NCBI RefSeq assembly: GCF_036271055.1
Contig: NZ_DATBBJ010000033.1
Location: 1 to 64,000, forward strand
Direction of reading: 5' to 3'
DNA from: Scandinavium sp036271055
GTDB lineage: Bacteria; Pseudomonadota; Gammaproteobacteria; Enterobacterales; Enterobacteriaceae
DNA: 64,000 nucleotides
The notes beneath the pieces are model-generated. The model was given only the letters and a program-made list of their open reading frames with translations, made no database searches and was not told the origin of the DNA. Position 1 is the first letter of the stretch, and each line of letters begins with the position of its first letter. Below are positions 53,232 to 61,241 of this stretch, piece by piece. Position numbers and translations under genes: made by a program.

Positions 53232-54734
53232 TTACCGTCTTCTTCCCCCAAGCAAACTGCCCAGCATCCCACGTACAATTTGATTGGTAATCTGTCGCGT
53301 TGCGCTTTTCGCCATAGTTTGTACGACACCATCTCGCTTGCCGCCACGCGGCCCGGTCGTGCCAAACAAAATATCTTTCAAGCCGCCAAGAATACCGTCA
53401 TCAACGTCGGCGGTAGCGCCTTTCACCGGAGGTGCGTTCTGCTGTTCTGTTGTCGCCTGCACGCCTTTTTGTAGTTTCTCGAACGCAGATTCGCGGTCGA
53501 CGGCATCTTCATACTTGCCATACAGCGACGAATTGTTGATAAGGCCGTTGCGCTCGTCATCGGTTACTGGCCCCATACGCGAACAAGGCGCAATCACCAT
53601 TGCGCGTTCAACCATCGATGGGCTGCCTTTCTCGTCGAGGAATGACACTAATGCTTCGCCAGTGCCGAGTTCCTGAATTGCTTTTTCGGTGTCGAACGCC
53701 GGATTCGCGCGCATGGTCTGCGCCGCTGTTTTCACCGCTTTTTGATCTTTTGGGGTAAAGGCGCGCAGCGCATGCTGAACGCGATTACCCAACTGCCCAA
53801 GCACGTTATCCGGAATGTCTGACGGGTTCTGCGAAACGAAATAGACGCCCACCGCTTTTGAGCGGATCAGGCGGATCACCTGCTCGATTTTATCAAGTAG
53901 CACCTGCGGCGCATCGCTGAACAGCAAATGCGCTTCATCGAAGAAGAACACCAATTTCGGTTTATCGAGATCACCCGCTTCCGGCAGTTGTTCATACAGC
54001 TCTGATAACATCCACAGCAGGCTGGCGGCGTACAGTTTCGGCATTTGGTAGAGCTTTTCGGCGCTCAGAATGTTGATAACCCCTTTGCCATTGCTGTCGG
54101 TGCGCATCCAGTCTTTGATATCGAGCATCGGCTCGCCGAAGAAATGCTCCGCGCCTTGTTGTTCGAGCGTTAACAGCCCACGCTGAATGGCACCCACGGA
54201 CGCCCCGCTAATGTTGCCGTACTGATTTTGGAACGATTTGGCGTTATCACCGATGTATTGGGTAATGGCACGCAGGTCTTTGAAATCGAGTAACAGCAGC
54301 CCCTGATCGTCAGCGATACGGAAAATGATGTTCAGTACGCCCGACTGTACGTCGTTCAGATTGAGCAAGCGCGCGAGCAACAGTGGACCGAGGTCAGAGA
54401 CAGTCGCACGAACCGGATGCCCTTTCTCGCCAAAAATATCCCACACCACCACCGGATTGCTATGCGGCTGCCAGTCGGTCACGCCGATTTTTTTCAGCCG
54501 CTCCATTAATTTTTCAGAAGCCTGACCTTCCTGTGCCACGCCGGTTAAGTCACCTTTCACATCAGCCATAAAGACGGGCACGCCAATTTCCGAAAACGAC
54601 TCCGCCATTTTTTGCAGGGTCACTGTTTTCCCTGTCCCTGTCGCGCCAGTGATCAGTCCGTGGCGGTTGGCCATTCCGGGCAGTAAAGAGAGTTGTTGAT
54701 CCGTTGTTCGGGCAATTAGCAAAGGTGAGCTCAT
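53232..54734 (-). CDS. yjgR: HerA-like ATPase YjgR (DUF853)
   Basis: This 500-residue P-loop ATPase of the HerA/FtsK-like DUF853 family has Walker A GATGTGKTVTLQ near residue 30 and Walker B FFFDEAHLLF near residue 275. A C-terminal Gly/Arg-rich tail (MLGSLLGGRRR) follows. Its cellular role is not established. The ATG at 54734 has GGAGG upstream and gives the E. coli length; an in-frame extension of 29 codons is rejected. It diverges from the dihydroxyacetone kinase gene. Confidence 0.92.
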   Translation of the reverse strand: MSSPLLIARTTDQQLSLLPGMANRHGLITGATGTGKTVTLQKMAESFSEIGVPVFMADVKGDLTGVAQEGQASEKLMERLKKIGVTDWQPHSNPVVVWDIFGEKGHPVRATVSDLGPLLLARLLNLNDVQSGVLNIIFRIADDQGLLLLDFKDLRAITQYIGDNAKSFQNQYGNISGASVGAIQRGLLTLEQQGAEHFFGEPMLDIKDWMRTDSNGKGVINILSAEKLYQMPKLYAASLLWMLSELYEQLPEAGDLDKPKLVFFFDEAHLLFSDAPQVLLDKIEQVIRLIRSKAVGVYFVSQNPSDIPDNVLGQLGNRVQHALRAFTPKDQKAVKTAAQTMRANPAFDTEKAIQELGTGEALVSFLDEKGSPSMVERAMVIAPCSRMGPVTDDERNGLINNSSLYGKYEDAVDRESAFEKLQKGVQATTEQQNAPPVKGATADVDDGILGGLKDILFGTTGPRGGKRDGVVQTMAKSATRQITNQIVRGMLGSLLGGRRR

Positions 54735-54869
54735 GATGTTTCCTCCGTTTCTCATGCGTCGAGTATAGGTCAAAGCCGCAGAAATTATGCTCAGGCAATT
54801 CTGGTCTTTGCGGCGTAACACGCAGCGCCGACTATGCTTTGCATACCTGTTTCAAAAGAGTGGAAGGTA

Positions 54870-56519
54870 ATGTCCAGATTCTTCTTTAATGACCGCAAAC
54901 AGCTGGTCAACGATGCCATTGAAGGCATAGTCTTATCCGCGCCGCACGGCAATCTGGTGCGTTTGGATATCGACCCGGCGATTCGTATCATTGCGCGGGG
55001 CGATTGGGATAAAAGTCGAGTGGCGGTGATTTCAGGCGGCGGCTCCGGTCATGAACCCGCGCACGCCGGGTTTGTTGGCAAAGGCATGCTCACCGCAGCG
55101 GTGTGTGGCGACTTGTTCGCGTCGCCGAGCGTAGACGCCGTTCTCAACGCTATTGTGGCAGTGACAGGCGATCGCGGCTGCCTGCTGATTGTCAAAAACT
55201 ACACCGGAGACCGTCTGAACTTCGGTCTGGCAGCGGAAAAAGCCAAACGTCATGGCCTGAAAGTCGAGATGGTGATCGTCGCCGACGACATTGCGCTGCC
55301 GGATAACAAACAGCCGCGCGGTATTGCGGGCACGGCGCTGGTGCACAAGATAGCGGGCCATGCAGCAGAACAAGGTAAAACCCTCAGCGAAGTACGCAGT
55401 ATCGCGCAGCATGCGTGCGACAGTGTGTTCAGTCTTGGCGTGGCGATGGAAAGTTGTAATCTGCCGGGCAGCGATGAAGAAGAAGGGCGGATCAAGCCCG
55501 GTCACGTGGAACTTGGATTGGGTATTCACGGCGAGCCGGGAGCGTCGGTGGTCGAGAGCCACAACAGCAAGTCGATTATCGACACCCTGGTAAAGCCGTT
55601 GCAACAGAAAGTGGGCGACGCGAAGGTGGCGGTGCTAATCAACAACCTCGGCGGCGTGTCGGCGCTGGAGATGGCGCTGCTGACCAAAGAACTGGCGCAT
55701 TCGGCGCTGAAAGATCAGATAAGTTGGTTGATTGGTCCTGCCGCGCTGGTCAGCTCGCTCGACATGAAAGGTTTTTCGCTCTCCGTTCTCAAGCTGACTC
55801 CAGCGTTTGAGCTGGCGTTACAGGCCGAAGTGGAAACCATTGGCTGGCAGAAGCCTGTTGCTTTTGCGCCATTGAAAACCGAAGCGCACGGTAAAATCCA
55901 GGACAATCTGGAGATTACGCCGTCTGACAATTCGCACGCGAAAGCGGTTCTGGCTGCCGCGACTCAAACGCTTATCGATCTCGAAAATCACCTCAACGCG
56001 CTGGATGCGAAAGTGGGTGATGGTGATACGGGATCGACCTTTGCCGAAGGAGCAAGGGACATTGCCCGTTTGCTGAAAGAGGGCAAACTGCCGCTGAACG
56101 ATAGCGCGCTACTTTTGCAGTTGATTGGTGAACGGCTAGCAACGGTGATGGGTGGGTCGAGCGGCGTGCTGATGTCTATCTTCTTTACCGCAGCCGGGCA
56201 AGCGCTCCATGACGGTAAAAAACTGCCGGATGCGCTATTGAGCGGTTTGCTGCAGATGAAGCATTACGGTGGCGCCGATCTTGGTGATCGCACTCTGATC
56301 GACTCTCTACAACCAGCGCTAGAAGCGCTGCGCGATCAAGGACCACAAGCCGCCGTTAATGCTGCCAAAACCGGGGCTGAAAGTACGGCAAGAATGCAGA
56401 AAGCGGGGGCGGGGCGTTCGTCCTATGTCAATAAAGAAAATCTTGAAGGTGTGACCGATCCAGGTGCTGTAGCCATCGCTGAAGTGTTTGCGGCGGTGGA
56501 GGGGTTGCCGAACGCGTAA
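54870..56519 (+). CDS. ATP-type dihydroxyacetone kinase, fused DhaK-DhaL
   Basis: This 549-residue protein phosphorylates dihydroxyacetone using ATP. The N-terminal DhaK domain has GGGSGHEPAHAGFVGKG and H220 (GLGIHGEPG), which binds substrate covalently in this family. The C-terminal DhaL domain (from about 355) has D379, D384 and D386 (LDAKVGDGDTG), which bind Mg-ATP. It resembles Citrobacter freundii DHA kinase and not the three-part PTS-dependent E. coli enzyme. The ATG at 54870 has GGAAGG upstream. No glycerol dehydrogenase gene is adjacent. Confidence 0.93.
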   Translation: MSRFFFNDRKQLVNDAIEGIVLSAPHGNLVRLDIDPAIRIIARGDWDKSRVAVISGGGSGHEPAHAGFVGKGMLTAAVCGDLFASPSVDAVLNAIVAVTGDRGCLLIVKNYTGDRLNFGLAAEKAKRHGLKVEMVIVADDIALPDNKQPRGIAGTALVHKIAGHAAEQGKTLSEVRSIAQHACDSVFSLGVAMESCNLPGSDEEEGRIKPGHVELGLGIHGEPGASVVESHNSKSIIDTLVKPLQQKVGDAKVAVLINNLGGVSALEMALLTKELAHSALKDQISWLIGPAALVSSLDMKGFSLSVLKLTPAFELALQAEVETIGWQKPVAFAPLKTEAHGKIQDNLEITPSDNSHAKAVLAAATQTLIDLENHLNALDAKVGDGDTGSTFAEGARDIARLLKEGKLPLNDSALLLQLIGERLATVMGGSSGVLMSIFFTAAGQALHDGKKLPDALLSGLLQMKHYGGADLGDRTLIDSLQPALEALRDQGPQAAVNAAKTGAESTARMQKAGAGRSSYVNKENLEGVTDPGAVAIAEVFAAVEGLPNA

Positions 56520-56535
56520 TTGCCTGAGGGGCGTG

Positions 56536-56615
56536 GTAGGCCGGGCAAACTACGCGCCGCCCGGCATTTTTCTGCTGGTCTAATGCCGGATGGCGTGAAC
56601 GCTTATCCGGCTTAC
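56536..56615. repeat. BIME after the dihydroxyacetone kinase gene
   Basis: Two REP units, AGGCCGGGCAAACTACGCGC with CGCCCGGCA, and TGCCGGATGGCGTGAACGC with TTATCCGGC, lie between the convergent dak and treC genes. Confidence 0.85.
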
Positions 56616-56620
56616 GATAA

Positions 56621-58285
56621 TCACCGTTCGGTTTTCTGGGTCCACCAAATGGCTTCAAACGGGCGCAGCGTCATCGTGCCCGGTTTGTCTTGCGGCTGTG
56701 GGTAGTTGCTTATCGCCACTTCCCACTCGCCTTCCATCGCTTCCAGCTCACAGTGTTGCTGATCCCGGCTGAGATTTGCGATCACCAACAACTGCTGGCC
56801 TTGCCACTCACGGCGATAGCACCATAGCGACGGATGCTCCGGCAGCAGATCGAGATAATTACCCCATATCAGCAGCGGCTCTGCTTTACGCAGAGCAATA
56901 AGCTGCTGATAGGTGTAAAACACGGAATCACGATCTTTCAATGCTACGTCGGCGTTGATCTGCTGCACGTTATCGCCGAGGCCAATCCACGGTTCGCCGG
57001 TCGTGAAACCGCCGTGTTTTTCAGCGTTCCATTGCATCGGCGTGCGGCTATTGTCACGAGATTTACTGGCAAGGATCGCCAAAAGCTCGTCGGCATCACG
57101 GCCCTGTGAGCGCAATTCGGCGTACATGTTGTGACTTTCCACATCGCGATAATCGGTGATCTTTGCGAAATGCGGATTGGTCATGCCTATTTCTTCGCCC
57201 TGATAGATGTACGGCGTGCCCTGCATGCCGTGCAAAACCATTGCCAGCATTTTTGCCGCCGGAACGTGGTATTTGCCCTCGTCACCAAAGCGCGAAACGA
57301 TGCGCGGCTGATCGTGGTTACACCAGAACAGCGCGTTCCACGCCACGTTGTGCATCCCTTGCTGCCAGTGGCTGAACAGTGCTTTCAACGCCACATAATC
57401 CGGTTTGGCGAGCGTCCATTTTTCTCCGCCCGGATAATCGACTTTCAGATGATGGAAGTTAAAGGTCATCGACAGTTCGTTGCCATCGAGCGAGGCGTAT
57501 TGCTGACAGTTATCGAGCGTAGTGGAGGACATTTCGCCCACCGTCATCAGGTCACGTGGAATAAACACATCGCGACTCATTTCTTGCAGGAATTCGTGGA
57601 CGCGTGGGCCATCGGTATAGAAACAACGCCCGTCGCCAATCGGGTCGCTCGGGAAGGTCTGGTCTTTTGAAATCAGGTTCACCACGTCAAGACGCAGGCC
57701 ATCGACGCCACGATCGGCCCAGAACTCGCAAACCTTTTTCAGCTCTGAACGAACAGCTTCGTTTTCCCAGTTTAAATCCGCCTGCTCAGGAGCGAACAGG
57801 TGCAGATAATACTGCTCACTTTCGGCATGCCACTGCCAGGCGTTACCGCCAAATTTAGAACGCCAGTTGTTCGGCAGTTCGCCCGATTTGCCGTCGCGCC
57901 AGATGTAAAACTGACGATAAGGGCTGTCTGGATTGAGTGATTCACGGAACCACGGATGCTGTGTGGATGTGTGGTTGAGCACCATATCCAGCACGATGCG
58001 GATACCACGAGCTTTAGCTTCGGCCACCAGTTCGTCGAAATCGTCCAGCGTGCCGTAGGCCGGGTCGATGGCGGTGTAATGCGCCACGTCGTAGCCGTTA
58101 TCCACCTGCGGAGAAACATAAAACGGCGTGAGCCAGATAGCGTCGATACCGAGGGTTTTCAGGTAATCCAGGCGCAGGGTTACGCCGCGTAAATCCCCCG
58201 TGCCGCTACCGGTGGTGTCCTGAAAACTTTTTGGATAGATCTGGTAGATGACGCCGTTTTGCCACCAGTGGGGAAGGTTGTTCAT
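56621..58285 (-). CDS. treC: Trehalose-6-phosphate hydrolase TreC
   Basis: This 554-residue cytoplasmic glycoside hydrolase of family GH13 splits trehalose-6-phosphate to glucose and glucose-6-phosphate. Catalytic regions are GLRLDVVN (nucleophile Asp), VGEMSS (acid Glu) and WCNHDQPR (third Asp). The start MNNLPHWWQNGVIYQIYPKSF at 58285 has an AGGAAAG site; 15 upstream codons are rejected. It follows treB by 51 bases, in the operon treBC. Confidence 0.97.
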   Translation of the reverse strand: MNNLPHWWQNGVIYQIYPKSFQDTTGSGTGDLRGVTLRLDYLKTLGIDAIWLTPFYVSPQVDNGYDVAHYTAIDPAYGTLDDFDELVAEAKARGIRIVLDMVLNHTSTQHPWFRESLNPDSPYRQFYIWRDGKSGELPNNWRSKFGGNAWQWHAESEQYYLHLFAPEQADLNWENEAVRSELKKVCEFWADRGVDGLRLDVVNLISKDQTFPSDPIGDGRCFYTDGPRVHEFLQEMSRDVFIPRDLMTVGEMSSTTLDNCQQYASLDGNELSMTFNFHHLKVDYPGGEKWTLAKPDYVALKALFSHWQQGMHNVAWNALFWCNHDQPRIVSRFGDEGKYHVPAAKMLAMVLHGMQGTPYIYQGEEIGMTNPHFAKITDYRDVESHNMYAELRSQGRDADELLAILASKSRDNSRTPMQWNAEKHGGFTTGEPWIGLGDNVQQINADVALKDRDSVFYTYQQLIALRKAEPLLIWGNYLDLLPEHPSLWCYRREWQGQQLLVIANLSRDQQHCELEAMEGEWEVAISNYPQPQDKPGTMTLRPFEAIWWTQKTER

Positions 58286-58336
58286 AAGACTTTCCTGGTT
58301 AAAACTGAGAGGGGCGCAAATGCGCCCCAAAAGGAG

Positions 58337-59758
58337 TTAGACAATCTGTAGCGTGCCCTGACGGAACTTACGCTGGTACATCGCGGTAGTGAGGATTATC
58401 GGTACGATAACGGCAATCGCCATCGCCAGCGCATACACCGACCAGAATTTGGGCTGGATGGAGAGAATACCCGGCAGGCCGCCAACGCCGATGCCGTTCG
58501 CCATCACACCGTTCAAACCACAAAGCAGACCCGCCAGACCGGAGCCAATCATCGCGCACAGCATCGGGAAGCGGTATTTCAGGTTGATGCCGTACATCGC
58601 GGGTTCAGTCACGCCGAGGAAGGCAGAGATGGCCGCAGGTACGGAAATCTCACGCTCATTGTGTTTGCGGCTACAGATAATGATGCCGACTACAGCAGAG
58701 GCCTGGGCGATGTTAGACAGTGCAATCAGCGGCCACACTGGCGTACCGCCCATGCTCTGAATCATCTGCATGTCGATGGCAAGGGTCGTCTGATGCACGC
58801 CGGTAATGACCAGTGGCGCATACAGGAAGCCAAACAGCGCGGCCCCTACTGGCGCGAAGCTACCAGTCATCAGGTGACGCACCGCGAAGGCCACGCCGTC
58901 GCCAATCATACGGCCAAACGGACCGATAAAGGCATGCGCGAGGAGCACCGCAAGAATCAAGGAACAGACCGGAACGACCACCAGATAGAGATAATCCGGC
59001 ACGATACGTTTGAGACGAATTTCAATCCAGCCGAGCGCCAGACCCGCCAGCAGGGCCGGAATAACCTGCGCCTGATAGCCGACTTTCTCAATCGAGAACA
59101 GGCCGAAGTTCCACACTTCCGGGATTTTGCTGCCCAGTTCATAGGCGTTCATCAACTGAGGGGAAACCAGCGTCACGCCGAGCACGATGCCGAGGATCGG
59201 TGTGCCGCCCATTTTCTTCACCGCAGACCAGCAGATACCGACCGGCAGATAGAAGAAGATAGCTTCGCCAATTAGCCACAGGAAGTCATACAGGGTTTTC
59301 AGCCCCGGATACATCTGCGCCAGGGTCTCGCCGTTACTCATTGGCACGTCGCCAATGACGTTGCGAAAGCCGAGGATCAGACCGCCGCTGATCAGTGCAG
59401 GCAGCAGCGGGAAGAAGATCTCCGCAAAATGCGAGATCATCTGCTCGTGCCATTTCATGTTCTGACGTGCCGCCAGTTTGGCCTGTTCTTTATCAGCCGA
59501 TGCCTGACCGGTGCTGGCGATCAGCACTTTGTAGTAATCGTCCACTTCGGTGCCGATCACTACCTGGAACTGTCCGGCGTTGGTGAAGCAGCCTTTGACC
59601 ATCGGTAATTCTTCGATGGCTTTCGGGCTGGCCTTCGTCGGATCGTTCAGCACGAAACGCAGGCGGGTAATGCAGTGGCTGACGGTAGCGATATTCTCGC
59701 GACCGCCAACCAGCTCGATCAATTTATCGATATCCTGTTGTCTGACTTTGCTCATCAT
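58337..59758 (-). CDS. treB: Trehalose PTS EIIBC component TreB
   Basis: This 473-residue membrane protein imports and phosphorylates trehalose to trehalose-6-phosphate. The EIIB domain (1-90) carries the phosphorylated Cys in NIATVSHCITRLRF. The EIIC domain follows with about ten membrane segments and the conserved GVTEPAMYGINLKYRFP. It needs the glucose EIIA (Crr), encoded elsewhere. Length equals E. coli TreB. A TreR-type palindrome lies upstream. Confidence 0.97.
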   Translation of the reverse strand: MMSKVRQQDIDKLIELVGGRENIATVSHCITRLRFVLNDPTKASPKAIEELPMVKGCFTNAGQFQVVIGTEVDDYYKVLIASTGQASADKEQAKLAARQNMKWHEQMISHFAEIFFPLLPALISGGLILGFRNVIGDVPMSNGETLAQMYPGLKTLYDFLWLIGEAIFFYLPVGICWSAVKKMGGTPILGIVLGVTLVSPQLMNAYELGSKIPEVWNFGLFSIEKVGYQAQVIPALLAGLALGWIEIRLKRIVPDYLYLVVVPVCSLILAVLLAHAFIGPFGRMIGDGVAFAVRHLMTGSFAPVGAALFGFLYAPLVITGVHQTTLAIDMQMIQSMGGTPVWPLIALSNIAQASAVVGIIICSRKHNEREISVPAAISAFLGVTEPAMYGINLKYRFPMLCAMIGSGLAGLLCGLNGVMANGIGVGGLPGILSIQPKFWSVYALAMAIAVIVPIILTTAMYQRKFRQGTLQIV

Positions 59759-59835
59759 GAAGCCTCATGACTGTAGGGGAAGAGGAGTGTGATTAACTGA
59801 ACGCAAGCCTATCCGTTTCGCTTAATGGGTAAAAT

Positions 59836-59847
59836 GGGAACGTTCCC
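59836..59847. promoter_or_regulatory. TreR-type operator before treB
   Basis: The perfect palindrome GGGAACGTTCCC lies 78 bases before the treB start. This matches the form of LacI-family operators and the neighbouring treR gene. Trehalose-6-phosphate would release the repressor. Confidence 0.78.
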
Positions 59848-59895
59848 GAAATCAGGCGAGGATCACAATAATTCGTGTTTAACGGGCATTAAGGA

Positions 59896-60843
59896 TCAAG
59901 TGAGGGCGGCGGGAATAACCAACTGCTGCGGTTCGATGCGACCGTTGATTTGCTCGATCAATTGATGTGCAGCCTGACGGCCCGCTTCGCCATAACCGGG
60001 GTCGACGGTGACAATTTCCGGGTGCAGGAATTTCATCAGCGGCGTATTGCCTACGCTCGCGAGCTGTAGCGAGTCGTTACGTTGCTCTTGCAGATATTTG
60101 CTGGCGCCAAGCGCCAACGTATCGGTGGCGCACACCAGCGCGGTGGTTTCGCTGTGAGTCACGCTGGCGACGGCGTCATAACCTTGTTTCATTGCCAGAC
60201 CAGGCAAGGCCGCGACCGGGTGAAGTTTGTGTTTTTTGCAGAAAGAAAGATAGGCATCGTGACGGCGTTTGCCGGTAGTGATATCGCTGTGCGGCACGCC
60301 AAGATAGCTGATGTGGCGATGGCCTTTGTCATACAGGCGTTGCATCAGCAGGGTGATGGCCCCTTCGTCGTCATAACACACCGAGGCAATGCCTTTGGCA
60401 TCGCGCGCCAGCATCACCAACGTTTCACGCCATGGCGTAAGCATTGCGTCGGTAATGCCAGTAAAGCCAAACAGCACCACGCCGTCGATATTACGGCGCT
60501 GCAACATGCCGAGATGTTCCGCCACTTTCTCCGCTGAGAACTGGCTTTCCATCATGATCGGGTCATAGCCCTGCTCGTAAAACGCCGGGAGCATGGTTTG
60601 TACCGCGAGGTTTTCCGACAAGGAATCCAGACGACTCATGATAATCGCCACCACTTTATCGCTTTGACCGCGCATCGCGCGTGCCGAGCGTGAAGGGGAG
60701 AAGTCGTGCTGATTCATCACCGCTTCAACCCGTTCGCGGGTGCGCAGGCTGACGCCGCTCTCATTATTCAGGACGCGGGAAACCGTCGATTTCCCGACGC
60801 CGCTTAAGCGCGCGATATCTTTGATAGTCAGCCGGTTTTGCAT
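59896..60843 (-). CDS. treR: Trehalose operon repressor TreR
   Basis: This 315-residue LacI-family repressor has an N-terminal helix-turn-helix and hinge (TIKDIARLSGVGKSTVSRVLN) and a sugar-binding periplasmic-type domain. Trehalose-6-phosphate is the inducer in E. coli. It lies directly upstream of treB on the same strand, separated by the operator region. Length equals E. coli TreR. Confidence 0.97.
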   Translation of the reverse strand: MQNRLTIKDIARLSGVGKSTVSRVLNNESGVSLRTRERVEAVMNQHDFSPSRSARAMRGQSDKVVAIIMSRLDSLSENLAVQTMLPAFYEQGYDPIMMESQFSAEKVAEHLGMLQRRNIDGVVLFGFTGITDAMLTPWRETLVMLARDAKGIASVCYDDEGAITLLMQRLYDKGHRHISYLGVPHSDITTGKRRHDAYLSFCKKHKLHPVAALPGLAMKQGYDAVASVTHSETTALVCATDTLALGASKYLQEQRNDSLQLASVGNTPLMKFLHPEIVTVDPGYGEAGRQAAHQLIEQINGRIEPQQLVIPAALT

Positions 60844-60922
60844 CTTTTTTCCCGAGTCAGCGATGGCGCAGTGATTATAAGTGATCTTGCTCCAGCGTAA
60901 ACCTGCCCGTCTCGTAAAGTCT

Positions 60923-60957
60923 GGTATACGTACCGTTTAGTTATCAGCGCGTATGCT
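60923..60957 (+). promoter_or_regulatory. PhoP box and promoter of mgtLA
   Basis: GTATA (60924-60928) and GTTTA (60935-60939) are direct repeats 11 bases apart, the PhoP box form. TATGCT (60952-60957) lies 12 bases after as a -10. This gives a leader of about 270-280 bases to mgtA, close to the known E. coli leader. Confidence 0.7.
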
Positions 60958-61032
60958 ACTGGCATTATCGCTACGCAGTGTAGGGTTTACAGCACAAAAC
61001 GCATGGCGTTTCTTTCACTTACCGGAGGCCGT

Positions 61033-61086
61033 ATGGATCCCGATCCCACTTCCCATCATCGATGGAGTTTGATTTTCTTCCGGTAA
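61033..61086 (+). CDS. mgtL: Leader peptide MgtL
   Basis: This 17-codon leader reads MDPDPTSHHRWSLIFFR with GGAGG five bases upstream. The N-terminal D-P-D-P stretch matches the E-P-D-P of E. coli and Salmonella MgtL, which destabilises ribosomes at low Mg2+ and so allows mgtA transcription. Only prolines 3 and 5 are kept; prolines 7 and 9 of E. coli are replaced by Ser and His. It sits about 155 bases before mgtA. Confidence 0.88.
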   Translation: MDPDPTSHHRWSLIFFR

Positions 61087-61241
61087 GCCAGTCTTTCGCT
61101 GCCTTGCCGGACAACGCGTAAGGCAGTGACGTCACTTCTTTGATGTCCCTGTTTTAACTCAATAAGTACCCATCAGGTACGATTTTATCGTGCCTGAAAG
61201 TTACCCGCGATCGCCGGACGGCGAGCGCCGAGGGACTCATT
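61087..61241 (+). promoter_or_regulatory. mgtA leader RNA after mgtL
   Basis: The region between mgtL and mgtA contains possible stems, such as GTACC with GGTAC near 61165-61180. In E. coli this leader switches between folds depending on MgtL translation and Mg2+, with Rho-dependent termination. The alternative folds cannot be confirmed by eye. Confidence 0.55.
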
